Below, one piece after another: positions 23,367 through 34,349 of a DNA stretch of 64,000 nt (its first letter is position 1; each line of letters opens with the position of its first letter). The stretch spans positions 124,001 through 188,000 of the forward strand of contig JANQBS010000013.1 in assembly GCA_033085395.1 (NCBI GenBank), in the 5' to 3' direction. Origin of the DNA: Xanthoparmelia taractica (Eukaryota > Ascomycota > Lecanoromycetes > Lecanorales > Parmeliaceae). Position numbers and translations under genes: made by a program. Below the pieces are notes generated by a model. It made no database searches. It had not been told where the DNA came from and saw only the letters and a list, made by a program, of their open reading frames with translations.

Positions 23367-25400
23367 ATGGAAAACGCAAACCCCAACGCCGCTCAGCAGG
23401 GCAGCAATCTCCCTCCTATCACCAGCTTGATCAAAGCCGAGCAAATACCAAAACTTCTATACTTTCCTGAGCATCAGAAAGAGAAATATATCGACGGCAT
23501 CAAAAAATTATGGGAAACTATTGAGTCAACCCCCACAGGTTCAGAGCCATATCAAAACGCATATAAAAAGCTTAACGATGTCACTATCAATATCAAAGCA
23601 AAAGTCAGCAAGAACAGACTGGACGCTATAGCATTGCAGGCTGCCAATGGTGGTCAGCAAAACGGTGCTCGGCCCACGAGTTCTAGTCAGCAGGGTCCAC
23701 AACTGGACGCTCGATTGTCGGCGCAACACGTGCAAGCTGGAGTTCAATCACAGCCTCAAGGGCAATTCTCTGAGAAGGTCATCCAGAAAGTCAGGGAGCT
23801 CGACATTCAAGCGTCACCCCATGTGATTGCGACCGAGGGTCCAGAACGTGCAAAGCAATGGGTAAAAGACACACAAAACAAGTACGCGACACACCTGAAG
23901 ACACTCGAGGAGGCAATGAACAAGCTCGCAGAGATCAAGCAGATCTTTACACAGAGACAAAATTCTGATAGGCCTCTCAGCGAGCAAGAGTTGCGGGGCC
24001 TTCAAGGTCAGCAGGCTCAGGTGGAGCAAATCCAGAAACAGTCGAGAGATCGAATAGCAGCATTCGTCAGCTCGCAGAGAGCTCTGAAAGAACAACAAGC
24101 GCAAGGCAAGCCTGCTAATCTCAAAAACACCGCCTTGGACCAATCGCGCGCTGTCAGTGCTCAATCTGTAAAACAGGAGCCTAATCAAGGCGCTGGAGGT
24201 CTACCTCAAGTACCCCAAGAACCCCTCGGCCAACCCCACACAGTAAGCTCCGCCCTCGATGCCGCCAGAAACCAACCCAACCCGGGTCCTCCTTCTGCGA
24301 TGAGTCCGCAGAACAATGGGGGCCAGTCTTCACGACCACCAATAACTCAGCCGCCGATCTCACGCCCTCAACCTAACCCGATGCCAAATTCAATCGCACA
24401 TCCGCCTCTTAACATCAACACTAACTCTCGGCCTCCAGAGCATCATAATTCACCACACGTCGCACCACCACATTCGTCAGCTATGCCGGCTAATTCACAA
24501 GAGCCAGTCCCGCTTTCTCATCAAGCCGCTATGGAGCAAGCACGATCATATTCTCACCCGAACATTGCGCAATCCACACCTCAGTCCGGCCCACACGGTC
24601 ACCCTACTCACGATCAACGAAATCAGCGCGACCCTCAAAACAACCACGCGAAGATGCCCATTCCCAAAGATCTCAACCTTCAGCCCACCCAGCCGGTACC
24701 CATGGGCCCTTCAAGGCCCACTTTGACTAACGGGCCAGTCGCTATGGGCGCCATGGGCCAGCCAGCTATCCAGAGGCATCCTGGATTTGTACTTGAGGGA
24801 GATGGAGAGAGAGTTTTAAGTAAGAAGAAGCTGGAGGAGTTGGTTAGGCAAGTCACTGGTGGCACAGGAGGTGAAGGTGAAGAGAGTGAAGGTTTGACCG
24901 CTGAAGTTGAAGAGGTGAGGTCTGAGTCAACGCGTTCAGAATCACTATAGCGCTCTTTTCCCGGCTCATGCTAATGCCAAAGTAGACTCTTCTCCAAGTG
25001 GCTGATGACTTCGTCGATCAAGTCATCGTTGCAGCCTGCCGCCTCGCAAAACTCCGCCAGTCCTCAACCCTCGAACTCCGCGACCTTCAGCTCATCCTTG
25101 AGCGCAATTACAACATTCGTGTGCCTGGCTATGCTTCCGACGAGTTACGTACTGTCAAGAAGACTCAGCCTACTCCAGGTTGGGCCCAGAAGTTGAGTGC
25201 TGTTCAAGCTGCAAGTAAGTACTCACTTTGAGTTCATATCTTCTCTTTTCATGTCTTTGTTTGGGTCTTGAGGCGAATTCAAGAGTAGAGACACATGCTG
25301 TACTCCTCAAAGCTATCATCGGATTCAACGGTATGCCTTTGCAGAGAAATGCTGATGCCGAGGTGATGTAGAGGTTACCGGGGGCAAAGGGGACTTGTGA
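23367..25400 (+). CDS. TAF12: TFIID/SAGA subunit Taf12 (histone-fold)
   Basis: Three exons: 23367-24914, 24986-25214 and 25372-25400; 601 aa. Introns are 71 nt (GTGAGG) and 157 nt (GTAAGT). The last exon is only 29 nt; I chose it because it completes AVQAAK with VTGGKGDL, which fits the usual Taf12 tail. Residues 1-110 hold a conserved N-terminal region (KLLYFPEHQKEKYIDGIKKL). A Gln/Pro/Asn-rich linker (about 240-470) follows, then KKKLEELVRQV and the histone fold in exon 2 (VADDFVDQVIVAACRLAKLR ... LELRDLQLILERNYNIRVPG). Taf12 pairs with Taf4 in TFIID and with Ada1 in SAGA. Start context is cgATGGAA. Confidence 0.94.
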
Positions 25401-25784
25401 GACGAGATTAACATAAGGCCAGGCTTCACCTTGCGTAAGGCAATGCAAGCCGATTGGCGTTGAACAGGAGTTGGGGCATAGGGGCGCGTAAATATGCTGC
25501 ATGATACCAGGCGCTGAGGGGACAAGAGGATGACATGCTTGCATTTTCCGGAAAGTGAGAACATATTGCTTGGAAGGTCCCAATAGCTCAGTGAGATATC
25601 GAAAACGTCCCAGGCATTTTTAGGGCATCTTGCACTACTGGTTCTACATGATAGATTATTTGCGCTATCTCTCGACTATCAATGAAGTGGTTCTATTCCC
25701 GTCCGAGAAATTCGTCTCTGTGTTTACAAAGGCTTCAATAGCTGCTCAGATAGCCTCTGACCCAGGCTTCATCAACTATACTCG
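25401..25784. other. Intergenic between TAF12 and a dsRBD-like candidate
   Basis: A plus-strand frame beginning at 25650 (MIDYLRYLSTINEVVLFPSE...) is protein-like and ends in a TGA overlapping the ATG at 25785. It may be an upstream part of the next candidate gene, but I cannot connect them. Confidence 0.3.
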
Positions 25785-26207
25785 ATGACTCTAAACTGCC
25801 CCGACTTACAGAATCCACTGATGTCTCTTAAGGACTTTTCCCATCTTGATCCCTTTGCAATTGAAATGCCCTCAGCACCGAGTCTTTGCATCACCAAGCA
25901 GGGGCACAGAACATTTGCGTGGACGCAAGGCACCAACGATCTTTCGGTTTTCAAGGTTGGCGAATCCTTTCTTTAGATGATTCAATAGGCCGAGATAATC
26001 TCGTCGGGCAGACTGGGTTATCAAGACATTAGGGGACGTGGGCCCTTGGCATCCTATCGCGTAAAATTGCTTTCTCTTTTGGCATCAGGTACCGCCTTGG
26101 AAAGGGCGAATGGGAGGACAATTAAAGATGCGGCGTCGGCAGCGCTCGAATATCTTGAGCTCTCGGACTTGAGGATACAAACAGCAGCATGGGTATTCGG
26201 AGAGTGA
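25785..26207 (+). CDS. Weak dsRNA-binding-domain-like candidate, possibly decayed
   Basis: Proposed exons 25785-25955, 25989-26016 and 26089-26207 (105 aa). The joined frame reads RTFAWTQGTNDLSVFKAEI, then LGTALERANGRTIKDAASAA, then LEYLEL. This recalls the dsRBD pattern (G....FKAEV...G....G.G.S.K.A...A...L). The first intron would be only 33 nt (GTTGGC..CAATAG), which is suspiciously short. The second (72 nt) is optional because its sequence is also open in frame. The C-terminal helix is about three residues shorter than a standard dsRBD. Read it as either a small real gene or a pseudogene. Confidence 0.3.
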
Positions 26208-26590
26208 TCAAGCTGTACGTCTGTCTGCGCACATGATACTGACTTTAGGCTATGGATGAAACTGGTGGCTGAGAGGAACCCGACGAATCTTTGGGAGCCC
26301 GCCGATGAAACCGGCGGTCGAAGGGAGTCTTGAACCTTGGAGAGCTCATGGCTTATGGTATAGTAGAACTGACGGCTAGTACTCCTTCCTTTATGGACCA
26401 CTGCATGGCTTAGGGCGGCTAAGAACAAGCGTGTAATTGCGTTTCCGTCTTGTTGATCAGCAATGTGGAAAAGCGAAAGCCCAGGTCGCTGCGACCGATG
26501 GTACCTTAGGGTGGAGTGACCGTTCCGGAAAGATGCTCGTGGGACATTGCATTCCTTTGTAAAGGCAGGCCTCGACACAGCACATATGCT
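26208..26590. other. Intergenic between dsRBD-like candidate and SPC34 3' end
   Basis: The minus strand carries an open frame here (26054-26578) with no protein-like character. Nothing else supported. Confidence 0.3.
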
Positions 26591-27466
26591 TCACCTCATC
26601 AGTCCCTCGAGATCTCGCTCAATACCTTTGACACGATCCTCCAACTGGCGTTTTTTCTTCTCAAGTTCTCGAATCTCGTCGTCTTCTCTTCTTATGTCTT
26701 CTTCGGTGACATGTAGTGCCCCCTGCCCCTCGACCAGATTCGCCTCGTCGTCCTCTAAAGTTTCATCGTCGCCTTCATCAAATTCTCCTTTACCATCTTG
26801 GTGCTTGTTCATCTTTGCCAATTGCGCCATCTGCCTCGATACCTTCATCTCGTATCGAGCAATAGAAGAATTCAGTTGATCGTAGCGAGAGCGCAAAGAC
26901 ACGATCCGCTCAGGAGCCCCAGCTATAGGACTAGAAACATATCAGCTTCAAATCAATTCCAAAGTTTCAAAGTGAACGAACTAAACTGAGCATAATTTCT
27001 CCGCCCCCTTGAGCAAAACGTTCACGTCGACTTCTCCCCTCTCTTTGCCTTCCTTTGCGCCCTCTTTCCGTATCTGCTCTCCTAATTCACCTCCTAGTAG
27101 TGTAGCTACTGCCGATCTCGGTCTTTGACTCCTCATTAAGCTGTTCCCGTTTCCATAAGGTTCCCGAGCGCTGTTCAAGCCGTAGACTGTGCTACGACGA
27201 GCGACACCTACAGCAGATGGGCGTGAGCCTCGCTCAGGCTCGGCAAATGTGAATAGAGCGCGTTCATGTGCCTCAGTATCCCGGATTAGAGCTGTAATAT
27301 CATGGGAATGTAGTAGGGCATTAGTGAAGATCTTAGGCGGAGGAAATCTACGGCGAGTGGATTAGCTCGCAGTTGTGCCTAGAGGCTTCACTGAGCCTTA
27401 CGGAAGCTCTTCAATTGCAGCAGAAGACAATGAAATCTGCTCCAGATGATTGTCCAGGAGTGTCAT
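26591..27466 (-). CDS. SPC34: DASH/Dam1 kinetochore complex subunit Spc34
   Basis: Three exons: 27466-27402, 27347-26982 and 26930-26591; 256 aa, introns 54 and 51 nt (GTAAGG, GTTCGT donors). The joined protein begins MTLLDNHLEQISLSSAAIEE, then FPPPKIFTNALLHSHDITAL and RDTEAHERALFTF, the characteristic Spc34 N-terminus. The middle has VNVLLKGAEKLCSVYPIAGA, and the C-terminus is a coiled coil with an acidic stretch (EGDDETLEDDE, then EIRELEKKKRQLEDRVKGIE). Spc34 belongs to the fungus-specific ring complex that couples kinetochores to microtubule plus ends. The second splice was chosen because it restores the conserved CSVYP junction. Confidence 0.92.
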
Positions 27467-28117
27467 AATTTGATATGTCCTCAAGAACAATCGTTGTGTT
27501 CTTCCTGGACAGGCGCTTTGGCAAGCGAAGAAAACTGGCTTAGTTCACAGACTTGGGTTACTACATGATAATGTTTTGGTTACTTCGTGTGATCGTATCA
27601 CTGATTAGCCTTTTGGACTAGTGGCCTTCACTGGCGAGGCAAGTCACTCGATGTCGCGTTATGTAGACTACATCATAGCCGTAGTATTTCAAGTCCCTAA
27701 GAGACAAACGGATTAGGCAGGATCACGACCGAGGCGGACTCAGCATCTCAAATTATCCTATCCAACTTGACTACTACTCCCTGGATTTGGATCTGGATCT
27801 TTCTTACTGATTTCAATAAGATTGGACTTCTACCCTGTACACTTTATCGTGTTGGGTGAATAGACAAGTCCATTCTCAGGCGCGGCCGTTTGAGCTTAAC
27901 CTCAACACTCCCTTTACCTGCAATCATCAGGTGCAACCTGCAACAACACGATTCTCCCGCATCGGTGTCCTATTGTGTGAATTCGCTTCACACACCAAAT
28001 ACTCTCACCTCAATCAGTTATACGCAGCAGGAGTTCAAACGCAGACACGACATCCACGCTCTGGTGTCGCATTCGCCGCTCGGCGTTCGTCAGCTAAGCT
28101 CTTCGGCTTTTTTCACC
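27467..28117. promoter_or_regulatory. Divergent promoter region of SPC34 and RPN3
   Basis: 651 bp between divergent starts. The RPN3 leader side (27890-28117) is open in frame with RPN3 but lacks an ATG before 28118. No named site recognised. Confidence 0.45.
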
Positions 28118-30185
28118 ATGCCTGCCGAGAGACGGAACCTCAGGTCCAGCAAAGAGACTTCTTCATCCACAAATGGCGAAGAACCACGATCGAATTCCCA
28201 AAGCTCCAGCTCCAATAAGGACAAGCCAGTGCCCACCAGAGCAACGTCATCAAAAGGCAAGACCTTACCTACGAAGAAGACTTCGGGAAAAGATTCATCT
28301 GAGGACAAGCCACATACGAATGGGACCGAGCCGCTAGAGAATGGTATCAACGGGACCGAAGACATTGATATGGTAGATGACGGCCCAGAAAAAGTCAAAA
28401 TAGGGACAAATAATGAAGGCGAGGACGAGATGACTGTGGTCGTGCCACCGCCGAAGAGCTCAAAGCTGTCCGGAGAGCCCAGCAAAGATGAGGAGGGTGA
28501 TGTTGCAATGGAGAACGCCGAGAAGAGTGAAGGTGTCAGCCCCGAGCTCGATCCTAAGGCCAAAGCTGTTGCAGGTAAGAGGTCAAGTGCATTCAATCTA
28601 AAGGCTTTGCACGAATTGCAAAACAGATCATGATTATGGGCTAATCATGTTATTCCAGACGTCAAATCAAACTTCGCATTGTTAGAACGCGCTGTTGCAC
28701 AGTTCGATGCCCGCTTCACCTTACGAGTCCTTCGATCTATCTCATCTATTCGAAAACACCTATCGCAAGACCTTCTCGCACAAGTCATTACAGAAACATA
28801 CACTTCAACAAACTCTGTTGCAAAGACGCTTTTGGCTGCTCTAGGAAAAGAAGATGCGTCCTTCGAAGGCCCAGAAGCATCTTCAGAAATGGACATCGAT
28901 ACACAGGCAAAGGACAAGTCCCCAACCACAGGCAAAACTTCCACTGCCCCGAAAGACGTCCTCCCAGAGGTTGACACGTATCTATCCATTCTTGTCCAAA
29001 TCCATCTCTACGATACGAAGGCAACGGAATTCGGAGCTAAATTCTCCAGCAACCTCGTGGAGAGACTTCGCACCTTGAATCGTCGTACTCTAGATGCACT
29101 GTCTGCCCGGGTTTACTATTACTATTCTCTCTTCTTTGAGCAGCTCGCCCCATTGCCCCCTTCGCCTATGGCATCCGTTGTGTCCATACGCCCACATTTG
29201 CTAGCCGCACTTCGAACCTCTGTGTTACGAAAGGACCAAGACACCCGCGCTACCGTTACCACTCTCCTACTCCGGAATTATCTATCAACATCTCACATAA
29301 CTCAAGCTGATCTGCTGATATCGCATTCCGAATTTCCTCCCGCTGCTTCGAACAATCAAATCGCTCGATACCTATATTACCTTGGCCGGATACGAGCAAT
29401 TCAATTGTCATACACTGAGGCTCATGAGCATTTAATTGGCGCTACTCGCAAGTCACCCGCAACACCGAGTGCAGGTGGCTTTTACCAAGCGGCTTCAAAA
29501 CTTTTGGTCGTGGTTGAGCTCCTTATGGGAGACATCCCTGACCGAGCCATATTCCGCCAACCAAGTCTCGAGCACGCCATGGAGCCTTACTTGAGCCTTG
29601 TCCAAGCTGTCCGCGTTGGCAAGATTGAAGGATTTCTCAACGTTGTCCAGACACACAATGCTTTATTCAGACGCGACGGTACCTACACTCTGATCCTTCG
29701 TCTTCGGCAAAATGTCATCAAGACTGGAATCCGCATGATGTCTCTGTCCTACGCCAAGATCTCATTACGGGACATTTGTTTGAAGCTAGACCTGGACAGC
29801 GAGCAATCGGCGGAGTACATTGTGGCCAAGGCAATCCGAGATGGGGTCATTGAGGCTTCCATCGACCATGAGCATGGTTTCATGAAGAGTAAGGAGCTCG
29901 GGGACGTCTATGCTACTCGTGAACCTGGTGAAGCGTTCCACGACCGAATCAGAGCGTGCCTTGGTTTGCACGATGAGAGCGTAAAGGTAGGTTGACATCG
30001 AATTTGGACCGTTTCTGAGTAAACAGCTGACATGAATACAGGCAATGCGATATCCAATGAACCAGCATCGACTGGAGCTGAAGAACGCTCAAGAAGCTCG
30101 TGAGCGCGAGAGAGAATTAGCAAAGGATATTGTCGAGGGCGAGATGGATGACGATGACGCGGGTGGAGACTTCGAAGGAATGTGA
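28118..30185 (+). CDS. RPN3: 26S proteasome regulatory lid subunit Rpn3 (PSMD3)
   Basis: Three exons: 28118-28574, 28659-29986 and 30042-30185; 642 aa, introns 84 and 55 nt. The start is the ATG in caccATGCC. A ~150-residue Ser/Lys/Asp/Glu-rich N-terminal extension precedes the conserved body, which begins at DVKSNFALLERAVAQFDARF. TPR-like helices follow (YYYSLFFEQLAPLPPSPM; RYLYYLGRIRAIQLSYTEAH). The PCI domain lies near 430-570 (ISLRDICLKLDLDSEQSAEY, AKAIRDGVIEASID). The C-terminus is a basic/acidic helix ending GGDFEGM. Rpn3 is a scaffold of the 19S lid. The extension makes the protein longer than yeast Rpn3 (about 520 aa). Confidence 0.95.
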
Positions 30186-30711
30186 AGACTCGACAGACAG
30201 GACCATCATCCGTTACCAGACACTCATCATTTGCATTGGAAGTTGTGGAAGAGCTTAGGCGGCTCACCACTGTGTTACTACTTACCTGAGATGCTTCAGG
30301 TATCACCCCCTTAGCAGCATTTGGCGTCAGCGAGTTGTATACTCGGACCGGCTTTAATCACCCTCGTATGGTTTACATACCCATGTTCTGGTGGCACTCC
30401 CACGGCGCTCTACCATAGCATACAAATAGAAGTCTCAATCTCAATACTAGACTGCTTTAAACCCTCCTGTCGTTGCCATACGAATAGCATCCGTTATCCA
30501 CATGATTCATTCCTTTTGCTAGCCATGCCTGGACCGTCTACAGTACTTCCGTCCAGCAGTGGGCCTCGAGGTAGTCCATTTCGTCTCACAGTGATCTTAC
30601 CTAAACAACACCTTTGCATTGGAGTCTGACGGTTTCACGTCCGCCATGCTTCTATGCAGAGACATCCTTCTCCGTGAGACCCATTCGCCGTAGCAACCAT
30701 GTGAGTCTGCC
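30186..30711. other. Intergenic between RPN3 and the AVO2-like gene
   Basis: 526 bp holding the RPN3 3' flank and the promoter of the ankyrin gene; no other gene supported. Confidence 0.4.
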
Positions 30712-31699
30712 ATGCCCAAGCACATTCACCAGCTCAATCCTAAGAAAACTCGGAGGATTGACGTCTCCATCCGCATCCGCCGAGCCATCCACCTCAAAGA
30801 CCTCACCCTCCTCAAACGCATCATCAAGAACAATCCCAAGAGCCTCCAGAACCCCGACTTCGCCGACAACGGCAACACGTCGCTCCACCTGGCCGCGCAA
30901 CTGGGCCTGGTGCACATAGCCGTGAGCAAAGTCCAACGTTTTTTCTCCCATTCATGGGCTCCGCGTTTGAAAGGGTGCTGACCGGGGGGGGGCGCGGGGT
31001 TTAGGAATTCCTCATAGACGCGGGGCATGAAGACAATGGGTTCAGCAAGAATGCCAATTGGGATACCCCGCTCTTGCTTGCGGTGGAGACGTCCGAGGCC
31101 GTAGCTACGCTGCTGGCGACGAGCTTCCCACGCTGTATACAGTGCAAGAACAAGCAGGGCGCTGATGCTGTATGTATGGCCTCTTCCTCCTCCCCAGCCT
31201 TCCTACATTACCTTTCCCTTTTGTCACTCCTGCTAATACGACGCTCTCTGCCTACATATAGCTAATGCTCACCTCCCGCACCCCGCACACAAGCCTACTA
31301 ACCCACCTCATCACGCTCTCCCCCTCCCCACCCTCCCCGCTCGCCTCGACAGACATTTCAGGTAATACACCCCTGCACTACGCCTCCGCGTACGGCCAGC
31401 TGAAATCCATACGCACGCTCCTCGAGCACGGCGCCGATGCCTCGGCGCGGAATGCGTGGAGTTGGACGCCTGTTAGCTACAGCTTTAGTGTGCAGGCGGA
31501 GGTGTATTTCAAGGGGTTGGTGAATGCGGCGGAGAGGGAGGGGATGGCTACGATTGGTGGGGTGAGGAGTAGAGGGGGGAGTGGGCCGAAGGGGGGTGGG
31601 GGGATGGTGAGGATGGTTAGTGCGGAGGATGGGGAGGAGTTTGAGCGGATGAGGAGGAGTGGAGAGAGTGGGAGGGTGAGGGCTGGTAGTGGTGGCTGA
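30712..31699 (+). CDS. Ankyrin-repeat protein, Avo2-like (candidate TORC2 subunit)
   Basis: Three exons: 30712-30921, 31005-31169 and 31262-31699; 270 aa, both introns phase 0 (83 and 92 nt; GTGAGC and GTATGT donors). Ankyrin repeats: LKDLTLLKRIIKNNPKSLQN with NGNTSLHLAAQLGLVHIA; EFLIDAGHED with WDTPLLLAVET; and GNTPLHYASAYGQLKSIRTL with LEHGADASARNAWSWTPVSY. The ~70-residue tail is Gly/Arg/Ser-rich. In filamentous fungi proteins of this size and repeat layout are commonly named after yeast Avo2, a non-essential TORC2 subunit; the exact identity is inference. The C-terminal coding part contains long G runs. Confidence 0.78.
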
Positions 31700-31702
31700 A
31701 GA

Positions 31703-31736
31703 GATGGATGGATGGATGGATGGATGGATGGATGGA
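31703..31736. repeat. (GATG)n microsatellite
   Basis: About eight uninterrupted GATG units starting four bases after the stop codon of the AVO2-like gene, hence in its 3' UTR. Confidence 0.9.
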
Positions 31737-31892
31737 AAGCTAGTGGGAGCTGTTATGTTTGAGCGATGATGCTAGGGTCTATTCTATGGTCTTTATATGA
31801 GTAGCGGGTGCAATCCAAACGTATTTACAACGACACTCACAATGGTGCTGCGGAAATGCATTGATATGCGCACCCATGTTTAAGCTCCGGTA

Positions 31893-33266
31893 TTATTTTC
31901 TCCTCTTCGTTGTCTTCACGCACATCTCCAGCAGCCCTTCCTTGGCCTCCGAGTCCGGGAACCTGGAGATGGCATAAGCAGCCTTATCGGCATAGTCCTG
32001 CGCGAGCGCTCTTGTCTGCTCAATCCCATCACTGCCTGCTACCAAGTCCTTGGCCATCTGCACGTCTCCGTCTGCAGCGAACTTTCGGCCGACGAGGACG
32101 CCCAGCTGCTGGTTGTCTTTCCAGGCAAAGAGCAGTGGGGCGGTGGCCAAGCCAAGCTCCAAGTCGGCGCCAGCGGGCTTGCCAAGGGATTCACTTGTGG
32201 TCGTGTAGTCGAGCATATCGTCAACGAGCTGAAATGCTAGTCCCAGATTCCGGCCATATGAATATGCCGCCTCTACGACTTCCGGGGAATTCTCACCGAG
32301 GAGCGCGGCTGCTCGACAAGATTTGCTAATCAGGCTCGCCGATTTCAGGTAGGTTTTTTGAAGGTAGTACGAGAGGGTATCCTCGGTCCATGTGGGGTTT
32401 GATTCGTCCAAAGCAGTGTTCTTCAATTGCATGAATTCGCCTTCAACGAGGTTCGCTATCACGGTGGCCAAGAGTTCAATCACTTCCGCGTCCCTGAGCC
32501 TCGCTAATGCCACGGAAGCTCGACCCAGAAGAAAGTCCCCTGCAAGGACTGCCATCTTGTTGCCAAAGGAAACATTCGCCGAGGGCAACGATCTCCGGGC
32601 TGTAGAATTATCAATCACATCATCGTGGAGCAGCGAAGCGGTGTGTATGAGCTCCGTTATCTCTGCCAGCCGTCTCTGTGAGGGAAGTATATCTGAACCT
32701 TCCGAGTCGTACGTATTTTCAACTGAGGCAGCGGAGAGCGGGCTGTTTGACGGATGGGAGGGATTGATATCTGAGAGAACCCTTGAAGGTGATATAGGCT
32801 TATCAATCGTCGACGCCGTGGGTAAAGAAGGGTGTCGTCGTGCTGCTTTGGGTGCAGGCGCAGTTGCTCGTGACATCAGAAGAACGAGCAAAGGCCGTAT
32901 GTGTTTTCCTTCTGATTGAGCGTAGTACTTCGCTACTGTATCCAGCATTGGGTGTCCGGATCCTAGTAGCTGTTGTATATTCTTCGTAAGGAACTTCAAC
33001 TCTTTTCCAACAATTCGTAATGGATCCACCGAGACCCCTGCGAGCCGGGGATCTGTCTTGGGAGCCCCATTGAATACGTGTTGGGCAGCTGATACCGCCT
33101 GGGCCAACGTCGATTGATGGCGTCGACGCGCTGGGGGATACTGTGTGGTCGAAGGTATATTTCTCGGAAAGTGACGACTTTTGCGAAGACACCCCGAGCA
33201 TATGAATGGTCGCTCCTGTGGTATATTCCTTTGAATCTTAAAGAAAGACTGCAAGCGACTCTTCAT
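31893..33266 (-). CDS. COQ1: Polyprenyl (hexaprenyl-type) diphosphate synthase Coq1
   Basis: Intronless, 457 aa from the ATG at 33266; the frame extends upstream without an ATG. The first ~60 residues are Arg/Ser/Pro-rich (MKSRLQSFFKIQRNIPQERP), a mitochondrial presequence. The trans-isoprenyl diphosphate synthase core starts near 85 (DPLRIVGKELKFLTKNIQQL). The two Asp-rich motifs are LLHDDVIDNSTARR (about 211-224) and QLVDDMLDY (about 347-355); GKHIRPLLVLL provides the upstream basic motif. A ~60-residue Ser/Pro-rich insert lies before the first Asp motif. The enzyme makes the polyprenyl tail of ubiquinone; chain length cannot be read with confidence. Divergent from VMA12. Confidence 0.95.
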   Translation of the reverse strand: MKSRLQSFFKIQRNIPQERPFICSGCLRKSRHFPRNIPSTTQYPPARRRHQSTLAQAVSAAQHVFNGAPKTDPRLAGVSVDPLRIVGKELKFLTKNIQQLLGSGHPMLDTVAKYYAQSEGKHIRPLLVLLMSRATAPAPKAARRHPSLPTASTIDKPISPSRVLSDINPSHPSNSPLSAASVENTYDSEGSDILPSQRRLAEITELIHTASLLHDDVIDNSTARRSLPSANVSFGNKMAVLAGDFLLGRASVALARLRDAEVIELLATVIANLVEGEFMQLKNTALDESNPTWTEDTLSYYLQKTYLKSASLISKSCRAAALLGENSPEVVEAAYSYGRNLGLAFQLVDDMLDYTTTSESLGKPAGADLELGLATAPLLFAWKDNQQLGVLVGRKFAADGDVQMAKDLVAGSDGIEQTRALAQDYADKAAYAISRFPDSEAKEGLLEMCVKTTKRRK

Positions 33267-33477
33267 GCTCAACGACGAGGCCAAATTGACCCACAAAAAA
33301 AAGTGAATAACCGTTGGGGGCAGCAAGCTCAAAATATCAACTCGACAGCGGTCCGACTTCTGCCGATTGTCCGATCTTGGCGGAAGAATCTCCCTCGTCC
33401 ACGACCATTTGCCTACTTAGGCTGTCGCCCAGTTACTGTACGAAAAGATCGTCTACTTGTTACAGCAACAATGCATA
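33267..33477. promoter_or_regulatory. Divergent promoter between COQ1 and VMA12
   Basis: 211 bp between two divergent start codons, with an A8 run near 33295. Confidence 0.45.
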
Positions 33478-34349
33478 ATGGTCTGCCTAACTATAACGCC
33501 CGCCATGCTCCGGGCGCTCCAAGAGCTCCAAAAAAGAGGGCAGGTTCCAGAGGCTCGAGAGGAAACATCTGAACCTTCGCTGAAGCAGCCTGCTATAGGC
33601 AACCCAATCACCCATGGACAGATCATCGCGGTTTCGAAGACCTTGAAAGAGATCAAGACAGATTCGACTAATGGTAATGTGGAAAACACGGTCTCATACC
33701 ATCTGGACGACCTCTTGCGTGGATCAAGGGTCTACGTCGAACCGCCAAAGCCCAAAGCCGAGCCTGCAAGTTTTGTTTCCCTTCTACTCTACTATGCTGT
33801 ATTGCTGACTCGTGATAGACCTCAGAATACAAGGCCTTAATGGCGCGCCTTCGCCGAGAAGAGGAAGACAGAGCCTACGAGCGCATGATCAACCCTCCTC
33901 TACCCACGGAGACTTTCTCGCAACGCTTTCCCAACTCACCCCACGCAGCGCTCTTTCCTGCAGCGCAAGCAGATATTGGCGAAGACGATGAAGTTTCCTA
34001 TGCAGACATCAACCGACAGATGGCGCTCATCATCAACATATTGATCTCTATCGTTGCGTGTAGCGTGGCTATTTGGCTAGCCGCACGGCACTGGAGTACG
34101 CCAACCAGGCTTGGGTTGAGTATGGGTGGCAGTGGGATGATTGGAATCGCGGAAGTCGTGGTATACACGGGTTATCTGCGGCGGATCAAGGAAGCTCGTG
34201 AGAAAGGGAAGAGGGATGTCGAGATCAAGGAGATTGTCAAGACTTTTGTCATTGGTGGTGGAGATGAGAAGGGAGATGAAAGTATTCTTGTTGATGCGAA
34301 GACGTCGAAAGACGATGAGGTACGAAGGAGGAAAGCCACTTCCAGGTAG
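33478..34349 (+). CDS. VMA12: ER V-ATPase assembly factor Vma12/Vph2 (TMEM199 family)
   Basis: Two exons, 33478-33765 and 33819-34349; 272 aa. The start at 33478 gives MVCLTITPAMLRALQELQKR, the usual opening; an earlier in-frame ATG-like start is less family-like. The intron (53 nt) has a GC donor (GCAAGT) and joins KAEP to TSEYKALMARLRREEEDRAY, a signature of the family; the only GT alternative loses TSE. After NPPLPTETFSQRF there are two membrane segments (about 165-185, LIINILISIVACSVAIWLAA; about 192-212, LSMGGSGMIGIAEVVVYTGY) and a charged cytosolic tail. Vma12 works with Vma21/Vma22 to assemble the V0 sector in the ER. Confidence 0.9.

Noticed and set aside
26054..26578. Minus-strand 174-codon frame
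   Set aside because: Composition is Ser/Arg/His-rich without motifs, and the plus strand of part of it reads as a more protein-like dsRBD-type sequence.
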